Shown here: positions 35,556 through 45,243 of the stretch, one piece after another
Layout: the number at the start of each line of letters is the position of its first letter
How positions within the stretch are numbered: the first letter of the stretch is position 1
Source: Hyphococcus sp.
Lineage (GTDB): Bacteria; Pseudomonadota; Alphaproteobacteria; Caulobacterales; Parvularculaceae
Direction of reading: 5' to 3'
Length of the DNA stretch: 64,000 bases
Assembly: GCA_028284345.1 (NCBI GenBank)
Contig: JANQRY010000008.1
Location: 62,001 to 126,000 of the forward strand
Notes under the pieces: model-generated
Databases searched by the model: none
What the model saw: the letters and a program-made list of their open reading frames with translations, nothing else
Told to the model about the DNA's origin: nothing
Made by a program: the position numbers and the translations under genes

Positions 35556-36188
35556 ATGGCAAAATTTCTGGGACTGAGAGAGTCTGAAAAAACGGCGTTT
35601 TTTATTGACGGCGCCAATCTTTACAAAGCGGCGCGCAATCTGGGGTTTGATATCGACTATAAAAGCCTCCTGGCCAAGGCGCAGGAGGGCTGCGCCCTCG
35701 TTCGGGCGTCCTATTACACCGCCATGCAGGAAGACCGCGACCAGGACTATTCTCCGTTGCGACCACTGGTCGATTGGCTCGACTACAATGGCTACACCAT
35801 GGTGACGAAGCAGACCCGCGAATTCACCGACAGCCAGGGCCGCAAGCGCTTTAAAGGTTCGACTGATATCGAACTGGCGACGGACCTGTTGCTGCTCGCG
35901 CCGCGCCTCGACCATATTGTCCTCTTCACCGGCAATGGCGATTTCCGGCGCGCTATTGAAGCCGTTCAGGGGACGGGCGTGCGCGTCAGCGTGGTATCCA
36001 CGGTGAAGTCGTCCCCGCCGATGGCGTCCGATGAACTGCGCCGCCAGGCTGATGCGTTTTTCGATCTCGCCGATCTTGAAAAAACCATCGGGCGTTCGGG
36101 CGGACCGACGCGCCGGACGCAGCCTGACGACGATCTCGAGGACGACTATGAAGACGATCTCGAGGACGAATTCGAGGACGTCGATTAA
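35556..36188 (+). CDS. NYN/LabA-like PIN-fold protein with acidic tail
   Basis: A 210-residue NYN domain protein, a PIN-like putative RNase. Conserved acidic residues are in FFIDGANLYKAARNLG, KGSTDIELATDLLLLA and LFTGNGDFRRAIEA. The last 20 residues are a repetitive Asp/Glu run (DDDLEDDYEDDLEDEFEDVD). The second of two adjacent ATG codons fits the GAGG site better. LabA-like proteins are often described as NYN proteins with housekeeping RNA roles; the function here is inferred. The next gene follows after 10 bases. Confidence 0.88.
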   Translation: MAKFLGLRESEKTAFFIDGANLYKAARNLGFDIDYKSLLAKAQEGCALVRASYYTAMQEDRDQDYSPLRPLVDWLDYNGYTMVTKQTREFTDSQGRKRFKGSTDIELATDLLLLAPRLDHIVLFTGNGDFRRAIEAVQGTGVRVSVVSTVKSSPPMASDELRRQADAFFDLADLEKTIGRSGGPTRRTQPDDDLEDDYEDDLEDEFEDVD

Positions 36189-36198
36189 GGGCCCGGCC

Positions 36199-36867
36199 GT
36201 GGCGCCGCCCTCCGTTGACCTGTCTGCGGCCGAGCCGTCCGCCGATTGCGCGCTATGCCCGCGCCTTGTCGAATTCCGACAGGAAAACATCAGGACGTAT
36301 CCGGATTATTTTAACGCCCCGGCGCCGACCTTCGGCGACGCAAGAGCGAAACTGCTGATTGTCGGGCTGGCGCCCGGCCTTCACGGCGCCAACAAAACCG
36401 GGCGGCCGTTTACCGGCGACTACGCGGGCGATCTTCTTTACGGGACGATTGCGAAATTCGGCTTCTCCAACGACCGCTATGATGCGCGGCCCGATGACGG
36501 GCTCGTCCTGAAAGCCGCCGCCATCACCAACGCCGTGCGCTGCGTGCCGCCGCAGAACAAACCCAACGGCGCCGAAATCAAAACCTGCCGGCCGTTTCTG
36601 TCCGCGCAGATTGATGGAATGCGCCAAATGCGCGCGATTTTATGCCTTGGGCGAATCGCCCATCAATCGACGCTCGCCGCACTGGGGATCAAACAGAAAG
36701 ACGCTCCCTTCGCACATGGCGCAAACTATACTGTTCCGGGCCGGAATTTTTCCCTGTTCGACAGCTATCACTGCTCGCGCTACAACACGAATACCGGGCG
36801 CTTGACGGAAGCCATGTTCGAATCGGTGTTTGCCGCCATCCGCGCCCATATCGACGCCGGCGGGTGA
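36199..36867 (+). CDS. Uracil-DNA glycosylase, family 5 (UdgB)
   Basis: A 222-residue iron-sulfur uracil-DNA glycosylase that starts base-excision repair. Cluster cysteines lie in DCALCPRL and NAVRCVPP plus a Cys in KTCRPFL. GLAPGLHGANKTGRPFTGD is the family 5 active-site block, lacking the polar Asp/Asn of other families, and SYHCSRYNTNTGRLT is the DNA-binding loop. The GTG at 36199 is the first usable start in this frame after the NYN stop. Confidence 0.93.
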   Translation: MAPPSVDLSAAEPSADCALCPRLVEFRQENIRTYPDYFNAPAPTFGDARAKLLIVGLAPGLHGANKTGRPFTGDYAGDLLYGTIAKFGFSNDRYDARPDDGLVLKAAAITNAVRCVPPQNKPNGAEIKTCRPFLSAQIDGMRQMRAILCLGRIAHQSTLAALGIKQKDAPFAHGANYTVPGRNFSLFDSYHCSRYNTNTGRLTEAMFESVFAAIRAHIDAGG

Positions 36868-36969
36868 CGCGGAACAATGGCTGAAGGATAGCGGCCAAAG
36901 AACAACCGTCCTTGAGCGGCGGGAGGATGAGCGATTGAGCACTAAGACTCGTTTTCAGACGAGGAAGAT

Positions 36970-37437
36970 GTGACGCGGAACTGGGGCTTGCCCGCACGTG
37001 ACGCGCAGCGCGCCGTGCACGACGCCAAAACCGCCAAACCGTTAATGACCCTGTTCGTCTCCGCCGTTTTCGGCGTGATCGGCGCCGCCGTCGCCGCCAT
37101 GAGTTTCGCCGAGGCGAGAGACGTGATCGCCAATCTGTTTCACGGCGGTAGTCTTGTCGCCGCGGTTGTCGCCGCAGGGTTTGGATGCTGGAGTTATGTC
37201 TGGCTGGCGCGGCCGCGTTTTGCCGCGCAGTTTTCCGGCGTCAGCGACGGCTTTTCCAGCCTGCTGCGGTTTTACGCCCGGGCCGCGCTCGCCCTCGCCG
37301 TTCTTCTGTCGGTCGGCGTCGCGTCCATCGGGTTTGCGCCCGCAGTCGTCACGGTACTGATCTTATGCGCTTCCGGCGGCGCCGGCGCGGCCGCCGCCTT
37401 CCAGACGGTGCTGGCGTTTGTGCCGCATTACGAATGA
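36970..37437 (+). CDS. Small integral membrane protein
   Basis: A 155-residue protein with four hydrophobic segments (about residues 24-45, 58-80, 95-116, 120-145) and no recognised domain. The GTG at 36970 has a good GAGGAAG ribosome site. It stands alone, 102 bases after the glycosylase gene. Confidence 0.7.
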   Translation: MTRNWGLPARDAQRAVHDAKTAKPLMTLFVSAVFGVIGAAVAAMSFAEARDVIANLFHGGSLVAAVVAAGFGCWSYVWLARPRFAAQFSGVSDGFSSLLRFYARAALALAVLLSVGVASIGFAPAVVTVLILCASGGAGAAAAFQTVLAFVPHYE

Positions 37438-37539
37438 ACAGCGCCCCATCCGCTGACCCGAAATCTACGCCGCCCGTCAAGCCTTTATCTGGTTAACGCA
37501 ATCGCCTAGACTCGCCGCGACACCGTCGTGGAGGGGCAT

Positions 37540-37854
37540 ATGTTCGGGGTGCGTATCCTTTTGTTTCTGGTCGCCTTTTTGATGGTGATCGTGGAGTTCT
37601 TCGTGGGCGCGGTGCTGACCGAACCGGCGCAGATTTTCTTGTCGATCTTTTTTGGCGGCGTCGTTATTACGCTGCTGCTCGGCATTTCGATCTTTCTTCT
37701 CGCCCCGATCGAAGACCAGAACGCCACGGGCGGCGGCTCGGTCGGACGATGGGGCGTCCTGATCATCGCCAGCATGTCCATTTCGGCAATTTCGTTTTTC
37801 GTGCCGACCTATTTCCTGCCGATGTTCACCGGCATGGAGCTTTATCGGCCGTAA
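37540..37854 (+). CDS. Small membrane protein
   Basis: A 104-residue protein with three hydrophobic helices (about residues 3-25, 32-55, 70-92). The ATG at 37540 follows GGAGGGG; a GTG at 37528 lies within that site and is unlikely. The family is not recognised. It converges with the methyltransferase-like gene. Confidence 0.68.
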   Translation: MFGVRILLFLVAFLMVIVEFFVGAVLTEPAQIFLSIFFGGVVITLLLGISIFLLAPIEDQNATGGGSVGRWGVLIIASMSISAISFFVPTYFLPMFTGMELYRP

Positions 37855-37900
37855 TACGCTGGATAATCCGTATAAAGACGGGTGGTCTCACACCTACCCC

Positions 37901-38374
37901 TTACACCCACCGCCGCACGCGCTCTTTGAACTCGCGATAGTCGACGCCGAATTTCCTTTCGAGATAGGCTTCTTCCGAGGGGATCACAAAAAAGTTGATA
38001 ATCGCCCCGGCCGCAAGGCTCGTGAGAACGACCCACAGGTTTTCCGTCGCCACGCCGAAGCCGACGCCGACCAGCACCATCCCCAGATAAATCGGATTGC
38101 GTGAAAACCGATAGGCGCCGCCGGTGAGGAGCGCGTTCGACGGCGTCGCCGGCGGCAATGTTTCGCCGGCCTCGGCAAAGGCGGACACCGAGGACACAAG
38201 CAACACCAGCGCGCCCACAAGAATGACCCCGCCAAGCCCTTCCGCGACAAGGTCCGGCAGGGGCAGGCCGCCGCCGGCAAAGGCGCGGATGACAAAGCCA
38301 ATGATCAGGGCGGCGAAGAAAATTGTCGGCGGGTGAATGCTGACATCCGGTTTATCTTCAACATCCGTGCTCAT
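37901..38374 (-). CDS. Isoprenylcysteine carboxyl methyltransferase-like membrane protein
   Basis: A 157-residue protein with four to five TM helices and the ICMT/PEMT block: YRFSRNPIYLGM and EEAYLERKFGVDYREFKERV, which bind SAM. Bacterial members methylate lipids or other small molecules; the real substrate is unknown. It lies four bases after smpB, so it is the last gene of the dapA-smpB unit. Confidence 0.86.
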   Translation of the reverse strand: MSTDVEDKPDVSIHPPTIFFAALIIGFVIRAFAGGGLPLPDLVAEGLGGVILVGALVLLVSSVSAFAEAGETLPPATPSNALLTGGAYRFSRNPIYLGMVLVGVGFGVATENLWVVLTSLAAGAIINFFVIPSEEAYLERKFGVDYREFKERVRRWV

Positions 38375-38378
38375 GGGC

Positions 38379-38852
38379 TCATCCTCGATTGCGCAGCAAT
38401 CGTTGCTGCTGACGTTTCCAGTCGCGATCCTTGACGGTATCGCGTTTGTCCGGCGCTTTCTTGCCCTCGCCGATGCCGAGTTCGAGTTTTGCGATACCGC
38501 GATCGTTAAAATAGAGCCGCAACGGCACGAGGGTGAAGCCCTTGCGCTCCACCGCCTGGGCGAGACGCGCGATTTCGCGCTTGTGCAGCAGCATTTTGCG
38601 TTTACGTTTGGGCTCGTGATTTTGCCGGTTGCCGGCGGAATATTCCGGAATGTTGGCGTTGATCAGCCAGAGGCCGCCGTCTTCGGGCGCGGCGTAACTT
38701 TCCGCGATATTGATCTTGCCTTCGCGGAGCGCCTTCACTTCCGTGCCGGTCAGCATGAGCCCGGCCTCGATCGTTTCGGTAATCTTGTAATCGAAACGGG
38801 CGCGTCGGTTTTCCGCCACGACTTTTCGATTGTCGTCTTTTTTCGGGGCCAT
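38379..38852 (-). CDS. smpB: SsrA-binding protein
   Basis: A 157-residue SmpB, which delivers tmRNA to stalled ribosomes. [20 protein letters not shown] and [21 protein letters not shown] are conserved; the C-terminal tail rich in Arg/Lys/Gln mimics the missing codon. The ATG overlaps the dapA stop by one base (TGATG). Confidence 0.97.
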   Translation of the reverse strand: MAPKKDDNRKVVAENRRARFDYKITETIEAGLMLTGTEVKALREGKINIAESYAAPEDGGLWLINANIPEYSAGNRQNHEPKRKRKMLLHKREIARLAQAVERKGFTLVPLRLYFNDRGIAKLELGIGEGKKAPDKRDTVKDRDWKRQQQRLLRNRG

Positions 38853-39733
38853 CAGCCGATAAGGTCCAGGCCCTTTAACGCCGCGCGAACATTGGCCTGA
38901 GCCGCTTCCGAAGGCGGAACCATGGGCAGGCGCACGTCCCCCGCGCAGAGGCCGAGGAGCGACAATGCGTATTTCGTCGGACCGGGCGAGGCGTCGGAGA
39001 ACAGCGCATGGTGCAGCGGCGCCAGCCTGTCCTGCATCTCAAGCGCCGTCTTGTAGTCGCCCTTCAACGTCGCCTCCTGCATGGCCGCGCATAGGGACGG
39101 CGCAACGTTGGACGTGACGGAGATACAGCCGACGCCGCCCATGGCGTTGTACCCGACCGCCGTCATGTCCTCGCCGGAAAGCTGGACAAACCCGTCCTCG
39201 CAATGGCGCCGCTGCAGCGCGACCCGGGCGAGATCGCCGGTGGCGTCCTTGACGCCCACGATCCGCGGCAGTTTTGAAAGCGCCGCCATGGTTTCAACGG
39301 TGATGTTCACCGCCGTTCGCGCGGGGATATTGTAGATAATGATCGGAACGTCGGTAGCGTCGTGAAGGGCGGTGTAATGCGCGATGACGCCCGTCTGATT
39401 CGGCCGGTTGTAATAGCCGGTGACGGCCAGCAGCGCGTCGGCGCCGAAGCTCTGCGCGCGCCGGGCGATGGAAATGGCGTAAGCCGTATCGTTGGCCCCG
39501 GCGCCGGCGATGACGGGAACCCGGCCGGCCGCCGTTTCGATGCAGAGCCGGATCACCTGCTCATGTTCGTCGTCCGTCAGCGTCGCCGATTCGCCCGTGG
39601 TCCCCACGGGCACCAGGCCGTGCGTCCCGGCCTCGATCTGGCGCTCGACCAGCGCGCGATAGGCGGCTTCGTCGACTTTTCCGTCGCGAAACGGCGTCAC
39701 CAGCGCAGTTATTGACCCTTTAAGTTCTTTCAT
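38852..39733 (-). CDS. dapA: 4-hydroxy-tetrahydrodipicolinate synthase
   Basis: A 293-residue DapA, the first committed step to lysine and diaminopimelate, condensing pyruvate with aspartate semialdehyde. The Schiff-base Lys is Lys162 ([10 protein letters not shown]) and Tyr134 is in [13 protein letters not shown] binds substrate carboxylate. It heads an operon with smpB and is divergent from the lytic transglycosylase gene. Confidence 0.97.
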   Translation of the reverse strand: MKELKGSITALVTPFRDGKVDEAAYRALVERQIEAGTHGLVPVGTTGESATLTDDEHEQVIRLCIETAAGRVPVIAGAGANDTAYAISIARRAQSFGADALLAVTGYYNRPNQTGVIAHYTALHDATDVPIIIYNIPARTAVNITVETMAALSKLPRIVGVKDATGDLARVALQRRHCEDGFVQLSGEDMTAVGYNAMGGVGCISVTSNVAPSLCAAMQEATLKGDYKTALEMQDRLAPLHHALFSDASPGPTKYALSLLGLCAGDVRLPMVPPSEAAQANVRAALKGLDLIG

Positions 39734-39907
39734 GGCCTCGATTTTCTTAAATGTAACCGTTCGATAGACGCCTCGCGCGGCTTCATCAAGCGTCCGCCTG
39801 TTCTGCTAGGCCCCGCTTTGGGCTAAACTATGGTGAACCGGCGCATGAAAATTACGTCTAAATGCGTCGCCAGGATGGGCTGCAAGGGGGCCGACGGAGT
39901 CGCGCAT

Positions 39908-42748
39908 ATGGTTGGGTTTTGGGGGAAAAGAGCGAGCGTCGGCGTTTTTGCTGCGATTCTCGCCCTGCAAGGGGCCGCCACGGCGGCGGTTTCAACGCCG
40001 CGCATAAAGCCGCCGGCGCCGGGACCGGAATATCTGACCCGGCTCGATCACGCCCGCCTGCTGACCGTCCACGCGGCCCTTGAAAAAAAGCAGTTTTCCC
40101 TCGCCCGGGCTGAAATGAAGTTCATTGAAGACCCGACCGCCAGGAGCCTCGGACAATGGCTCTATCTGATGGCGAAGGACAGAGACGTCGATCTCGCCGA
40201 AGCCGGCGCCTTTCTCGACGCCCATCCCGACTGGCCCGCGACGGCGCGCATTCAGGCCTTCGTCGAAAGCCGCATTTCCAACGAGGCGCCGGCGGATGCG
40301 ATCCTTGACTTCTTCCGGGCGCGAGCGCCGCGCACGGGCGACGGAAAAATCCAGCTTGCGCGCGCGCTTTTGTCCAAAGGACAAAACGACGAGGCGACCG
40401 CCCTCATCCGCGATGCATGGATCAACCATAATTTCACGGTGTCGCAAGAGCGCCGCCTTCTCGCCGCCTATAAATCGCGGCTGGCAAAGGCCGACCACGC
40501 CGCGCGCGTCGACCGCCTCCTGTGGGCGATACAGGTGACCAATGCGCGACGCACCTTCCCCTATCTTTCCAGCGGCGACCGCCGCAAGGCCGAAGCGCGC
40601 GCGGCGCTTCTCGTGCGCGCCTCGACCGCGCCGCGCCTCTATCGCAATCTGACGAAAGCCGAACAGCTTGACTCCGGCGTTCTCCACGCCGCCGTGCGGT
40701 ATCATCGGCGTACGGATCAACAGGACTACGCCATATCCCTCGCCAACAAGGCGCCCGACACGATCGAGGCCCTGCGCAACACCGATCGCTGGTGGACAGA
40801 GCGGCGTATATTGATGCAATGGGCCGTTAGAGAGGGGCGCTTTACCGACGCCTACCGGCTCGCGGCCGAACATGGCGGCGCGGAAGGGACGGATTTTTCC
40901 GATGCGGAGTTCGTCGCCGGCTGGATCGCCTTGCGCTTTCTGAAGGAGCCGGAGCGCGCGACGACCCATTTCGAAGCCATGACCGGCGCGGTCGCAACGC
41001 CGATATCGCTGTCGCGCGGCTATTACTGGCTCGGACGCGCCGCATCGGCGGCGGGGAATGAAACGGCGGCGCGCGAGAATTACGCCGCCGCCGCGGAGCA
41101 TCATTACGCCTATTACGGACAGCTTGCCGCCGAAGCGCTCGGCGGCGCGGCCATTCAAAAAACCTTCGCCGCGCCGATGGTTGCAGGCCCCGAGGACAAG
41201 GCCCGCTTCAACTCACGCCCGGCGGTGGCGGCGTTGCGCATGCTGTCCGACCTCAACCTCGATTACGAGCTGATGGTTTTCGCCTATCATGTCGACGACG
41301 AGCTGGAGCGGCCCGGCGAATATCTTGAACTCGCCAACATCACCAATGGCGAAGGCGCGCCGCATCTCACCGTGCGCGCCGGCAAGGTGGCGACCCAGCG
41401 CGGCGCCTTTACGCCCCATGTCGCTTACCCGACCGTATTCGTTCCCGACGAGGCCCGGGCCTTTGTCTCGCCCGAAATCATTCTCGGTCTGTCGCGTCAG
41501 GAAAGCGAATTCAATCCGCGCGCTTTTTCGAGCGCCGGCGCCCGCGGCGTCATGCAGCTGATCCCGTCCACCGCCCAGATCACGGCGCGCAAGGAGGGCC
41601 TGCCCTATCGCCGCTCGGCGCTGCTCGATGATCCCGTCTACAACATGACCCTCGGCTCCGCGCATCTGTCGCATCTGCTCGACCGGTTCGACGGTTCGCT
41701 GGTCATGACCCTCGCCGCCTATAACGCCGGCGCCCATCGCGCCAGTCAGTGGGCGGAGGATTATGGCGATCCGCGCACGGGCGACGTCGACCCGGTCGAC
41801 TGGGTCGAACTCATTCCCTTCTCGGAGACCCGCAACTATGTACAGCGCGTTCTTGAAAACGTGCAGGTCTATCGCGGCCGCCTGAACGACGCGGCGATCC
41901 CCGGCCGGCTGGCCGCCGATATCGAACGGGGCGGCCCCAAAGGCCGCATCGCGGCGACGCCCGCGCCGTCGGCAAGGCTCACCGCGCTTGCCCAGTCGCG
42001 CGGCGGCGCCAACGGACTGACCGATCTTCCTGCGCAAACAGCGCTCCATGCGGCGAAGTTCCGTGAAAAAAGACTCGCGGGCCTGGCGCCGGAAACAGCG
42101 CCGCAACAACCCGCCGGCGACATCCTGGCGCCGCCGCCCGCGCGCCCATCCCCGGGCCCGGGCGGAACCGGCCGGACGCCGGCGCCCCGGATCTCCACGG
42201 AAACCGCGCCTACGCATGTTGAACCGGAAGACGAAGCGGTCGAGCCGGCGCCGATCGCCTTGTCGGCCGACGCCGCGCCTACGCCGAAGACGGAAAACAT
42301 CGTAACGCCGCCGCCGGCGCCGGCGATATCGACAGACCCAATAACGGCATTGCCCGATGCGCCCGCCGACCCGACCGCGCCGGAAACAGACGCGATTGCG
42401 CGCCTCGTGGAAACCGTCGTCGCGGAGGACGTCGCGGCGCAATCACCCGCGACTGACGCACCGCCGGCCAATAGCCTCGCCGCCGCGGATCAATCCAAAA
42501 GCGCCTTCGCCGAGAAGATCATCGAAAAGGCGGCAACGCGCCTGCAGATCGACGATGAGGGCGACGCGCTCGCCGCCGCCATCGTCCGCGGCCTTGAGCA
42601 AATGGAAGAGGAAAGCGCCGCCGCGACACCTGAGCCGGCCTGCCTCGGCGCCGCGCCGACGGAAGCGGGAGACGACGGCGACGCCGCGTCCTTAAACGCG
42701 CTGATGGCGGCCCAGCTGCGCGGCGAAGACGACCCTTGCGCTGAATAA
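39908..42748 (+). CDS. Soluble lytic murein transglycosylase (Slt70-like) with long disordered tail
   Basis: A 946-residue periplasmic enzyme that cleaves peptidoglycan to anhydro-muropeptides. The signal peptide is MVGFWGKRASVGVFAAILAL and the following Ala-rich stretch; the ATG at 39908 has GGAG upstream, though the frame opens at 39830. An alpha-superhelical U domain spans about 40-490. The catalytic domain has Glu532 in SRQESEFNPRAFS, followed by GARGVMQLIPSTA and LAAYNAGAHRASQW. The last 250 residues or so are Pro/Ala/Glu-rich and disordered, ending in a short predicted helix, far longer than Slt70; they may tether the enzyme to a partner. Confidence 0.92.
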   Translation: MVGFWGKRASVGVFAAILALQGAATAAVSTPRIKPPAPGPEYLTRLDHARLLTVHAALEKKQFSLARAEMKFIEDPTARSLGQWLYLMAKDRDVDLAEAGAFLDAHPDWPATARIQAFVESRISNEAPADAILDFFRARAPRTGDGKIQLARALLSKGQNDEATALIRDAWINHNFTVSQERRLLAAYKSRLAKADHAARVDRLLWAIQVTNARRTFPYLSSGDRRKAEARAALLVRASTAPRLYRNLTKAEQLDSGVLHAAVRYHRRTDQQDYAISLANKAPDTIEALRNTDRWWTERRILMQWAVREGRFTDAYRLAAEHGGAEGTDFSDAEFVAGWIALRFLKEPERATTHFEAMTGAVATPISLSRGYYWLGRAASAAGNETAARENYAAAAEHHYAYYGQLAAEALGGAAIQKTFAAPMVAGPEDKARFNSRPAVAALRMLSDLNLDYELMVFAYHVDDELERPGEYLELANITNGEGAPHLTVRAGKVATQRGAFTPHVAYPTVFVPDEARAFVSPEIILGLSRQESEFNPRAFSSAGARGVMQLIPSTAQITARKEGLPYRRSALLDDPVYNMTLGSAHLSHLLDRFDGSLVMTLAAYNAGAHRASQWAEDYGDPRTGDVDPVDWVELIPFSETRNYVQRVLENVQVYRGRLNDAAIPGRLAADIERGGPKGRIAATPAPSARLTALAQSRGGANGLTDLPAQTALHAAKFREKRLAGLAPETAPQQPAGDILAPPPARPSPGPGGTGRTPAPRISTETAPTHVEPEDEAVEPAPIALSADAAPTPKTENIVTPPPAPAISTDPITALPDAPADPTAPETDAIARLVETVVAEDVAAQSPATDAPPANSLAAADQSKSAFAEKIIEKAATRLQIDDEGDALAAAIVRGLEQMEEESAAATPEPACLGAAPTEAGDDGDAASLNALMAAQLRGEDDPCAE

Positions 42749-42829
42749 ACCGGCCCTGTCGCTGGCCATCAACCTGTCGGGATATCCCTGTCGAGGCGAA
42801 CGCGAAGCGTTCTGACGCGAGCGAGGAAA

Positions 42830-42920
42830 TGGCGGAGACGAAGGGATTCGAACCCTCGATATCCTTTTGAGATATACTCCCTTAGCAGGGGAGCGCCTTC
42901 GACCACTCGGCCACGTCTCC
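42830..42920 (-). tRNA. tRNA-Ser (GCT)
   Basis: A 91-base class II tRNA. Acceptor GGAGACG pairs with CGTCTCC, the anticodon loop is CTGCTAA with anticodon GCT, a long variable arm (TATATCTCAAAAGGATAT) is present and CCA is encoded. Confidence 0.96.
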
Positions 42921-43112
42921 GCCGCCGGTCATGCCCAAAAACAGGATTAATGGCAAGGATTTCGACGGCGTCCGCCGGCGCGCGGGCCGGCGCCGCGTCA
43001 GAACGCTCGCCATCGGGCGTTAGTAAATTATTACATAATTCCTGCAATCCATGGTTGCTCCCGGCGCACATTGCTCGCGAAGCGTTAAGCCGCCGAAACC
43101 AGGGGACTACCC

Positions 43113-44012
43113 ATGACGCGCACCCAGAACGTTCTGTTGGTCGAAAACGATGATTTTGACGCCGCCATAACGCGCGAACTGCTCGAAAAATGTTGCCGGC
43201 AACCCTTCAGCGTTCAGCGATGCAAACTTCTTTCGGAAGCCTGCAAAGAACTTTCGCGCGGCGAATTTGTTGCGGTCCTCACGGATATGAACCTGCCGGA
43301 CAGTTCCGGCCTGGATACGGTGCGCGAGATTCATCAGGCCAATCCCGAAACGCCGGTCATCGTCCTTACAGGGACGGACGATACAAACATCGCGGTTGCG
43401 GCGCTTGGCATCGGCGCCCAGGATTACCTGCCGAAAACCGCGCTCGACAGCCGCGCCCTTGAGCGGGTTATTCAATACGCCGTCAGCCGCAAGAAAAAAG
43501 AGAACGACCTGACGACCAAGGCCTATTACGACAGCCTCACCGGTCTCGGCAATCGCGCATTGCTCTATGAGCGCTGGCGGCGCGGTCTGTCGCGATCACT
43601 GCGCGCCGCACGGCAGGTGGGCGTTCTGGTCGTCGACGTCGATAACTTCAAGTCGGTGAACGACACCCACGGCCACGAAGCCGGCGACCTGTTGTTGATG
43701 CACCTTTCCGCGCGGCTAAAGGCGTGCGTCAGAGATACGGATATCGTCGCACGCCTCGGCGGCGACGAGTTCGTGATCGTCCTTGAAAATGTCCGGTCAA
43801 AGAAAGAGGTCGACGGCGTCCGGGACAAGTTGATGCACAATGTCAGCTATGCGCTCGCGGCCAACGGCAAAAAAATCTCTTATACGGTAAGCATCGGCAG
43901 CGCCGTTGTCGATCCGCAGGCTGAGGAAGACTTGCTGCTCGCCATGCGCGCCGCCGATGCGGAAATGTATGAATATAAGGCCCACGGAAAGGCAAAGACC
44001 GCCGCGGAGTAA
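43113..44012 (+). CDS. Response regulator diguanylate cyclase (REC-GGDEF)
   Basis: A 299-residue protein with an N-terminal receiver (residues 5-122; phospho-acceptor Asp58, Lys108) and a GGDEF domain (about 135-295). The active-site motif is exactly GGDEF at 216-220, and the inhibitory I-site RDTD lies at 207-210, so feedback control by c-di-GMP is expected. The same architecture as PleD minus one receiver. No partner histidine kinase is adjacent. Confidence 0.94.
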   Translation: MTRTQNVLLVENDDFDAAITRELLEKCCRQPFSVQRCKLLSEACKELSRGEFVAVLTDMNLPDSSGLDTVREIHQANPETPVIVLTGTDDTNIAVAALGIGAQDYLPKTALDSRALERVIQYAVSRKKKENDLTTKAYYDSLTGLGNRALLYERWRRGLSRSLRAARQVGVLVVDVDNFKSVNDTHGHEAGDLLLMHLSARLKACVRDTDIVARLGGDEFVIVLENVRSKKEVDGVRDKLMHNVSYALAANGKKISYTVSIGSAVVDPQAEEDLLLAMRAADAEMYEYKAHGKAKTAAE

Positions 44013-44054
44013 CCCTCAAGACGACCCGTCGGGTCGAGGCCCGCCCGTTCGATT

Positions 44055-45014
44055 TTATGGCCGCTCTTCAAGCGCCGCCGCCGCGCCATAAAGCGCTGCG
44101 CCGCCTTTCACAATCATCGTTACCGGAACGGCGCGCACATAGGCCGTCATCCGGCCTTTTTCGACAAAGCGCTCAGCAAAAGCGCTGGCCATCAAAATGT
44201 TCCGCATCTTCGGCAGAACGCCGCCGCCGAGCACGACCCCGCCGCGCGCGCCAGTCGCGAGCACGCCGTCGCCGGCGACGCGACCAAGAATGTCGCAGAA
44301 CAGGGCGACGGTCTTCACCGCGAGCGGGTCCGCGCCCGAAGCGGCGGCGGCCGTGATGGCGCCCGCGTCAAGGTCGGTGCCCGGGGCGTCGGCGATGGCG
44401 GAGAGCGCCCGATAGATATTGACCAGCCCGGGGCCCGACAGCACCCGCTCCACGGTGACGCGCGGATGCTCCCAGGCGATGAAGTTCCTGACGGCGATTT
44501 CCTCGTCCGTTTGCGCGGCGAACGCCACATGGCCGCCCTCGGTCGCAATGACTTTGCGGCCGGTCTTCGTGGGCGCGATCAACGCCTGACCGAAGCCGGT
44601 CCCCGGTCCGATGACGAGCTGCGGCGCGCCGGCGACAGCGCGTCCCTCCTTGACCGTAACAAACGCATCGTCGCCGAGATGCGCGAGGCCGGCGGCGAGA
44701 GCGTAAAAATCGTTGACGATCAAAAATTCGGAAAGACCCAGCGGGTCCGCAATATCGTCGGCCCGAAGCGTCCAGGGTGAATTGGTAAAATCGACGGCGC
44801 CGTCAATAAGCGGGCCCGCCGCGGCGAAACACCCGCGCGCCGGGCGGTCGCTGACAGAAGCAAGATACGCCGCCGCCGCGTCGCGAACCGTTTTGAAATC
44901 TTCCGCCCGGAATGCGCGGGCGTCGCGCACGGCGATCCCGCCCTGTCCGGTTTCGGCAATCGCAAAACGCGCATTCGTGCCGCCAATATCGGCGACCAGA
45001 ACCGGACCAGCCAT
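44055..45014 (-). CDS. glk: Glucokinase
   Basis: A 319-residue bacterial glucokinase (Glk family, not ROK) that phosphorylates glucose with ATP. VLVADIGGTNARFA is the phosphate loop, ATEGGHVAFAAQTDEE and LVIGPGTGFGQALI are conserved sugar and nucleotide blocks. It lies back to back with the glucosidase gene, so the two form a glucoside-use pair with a shared 229-base promoter region. Confidence 0.95.
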   Translation of the reverse strand: MAGPVLVADIGGTNARFAIAETGQGGIAVRDARAFRAEDFKTVRDAAAAYLASVSDRPARGCFAAAGPLIDGAVDFTNSPWTLRADDIADPLGLSEFLIVNDFYALAAGLAHLGDDAFVTVKEGRAVAGAPQLVIGPGTGFGQALIAPTKTGRKVIATEGGHVAFAAQTDEEIAVRNFIAWEHPRVTVERVLSGPGLVNIYRALSAIADAPGTDLDAGAITAAAASGADPLAVKTVALFCDILGRVAGDGVLATGARGGVVLGGGVLPKMRNILMASAFAERFVEKGRMTAYVRAVPVTMIVKGGAALYGAAAALEERP

Positions 45015-45243
45015 TGCGTTCCTCCAGCCCCCAGCCCAAGGGTGGTTGCAAACACACGCTCGCCGCCGGCAGACGCGCTCACGAGCGAGGCTTTCTTTGC
45101 ACTATTGCGACGCAAGATAATCGCCGACGAATCAATGCGCAACGTTAGACCGATCCGACGACGACGAGAACGCCGTCGATACGTGAGGCGCGCGACGCCG
45201 CAGGTTATAGTGCGCCGGACGAATCACGGAGGAGCGCAGCGGC
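45015..45243. promoter_or_regulatory. Divergent intergenic region, glucokinase and glucosidase
   Basis: This interval separates two divergent sugar genes and should hold both promoters. A GGAGG ribosome site lies just before 45014 on the minus strand, and GGAGGAGCGCAGCGGC before 45244. I could not assign a repressor operator with confidence. Confidence 0.4.

Noticed and set aside
40252-42471. Several long frames opposite the lytic transglycosylase gene
   Set aside because: Arg/Gly-rich low-complexity products typical of antisense frames in GC-rich genes.
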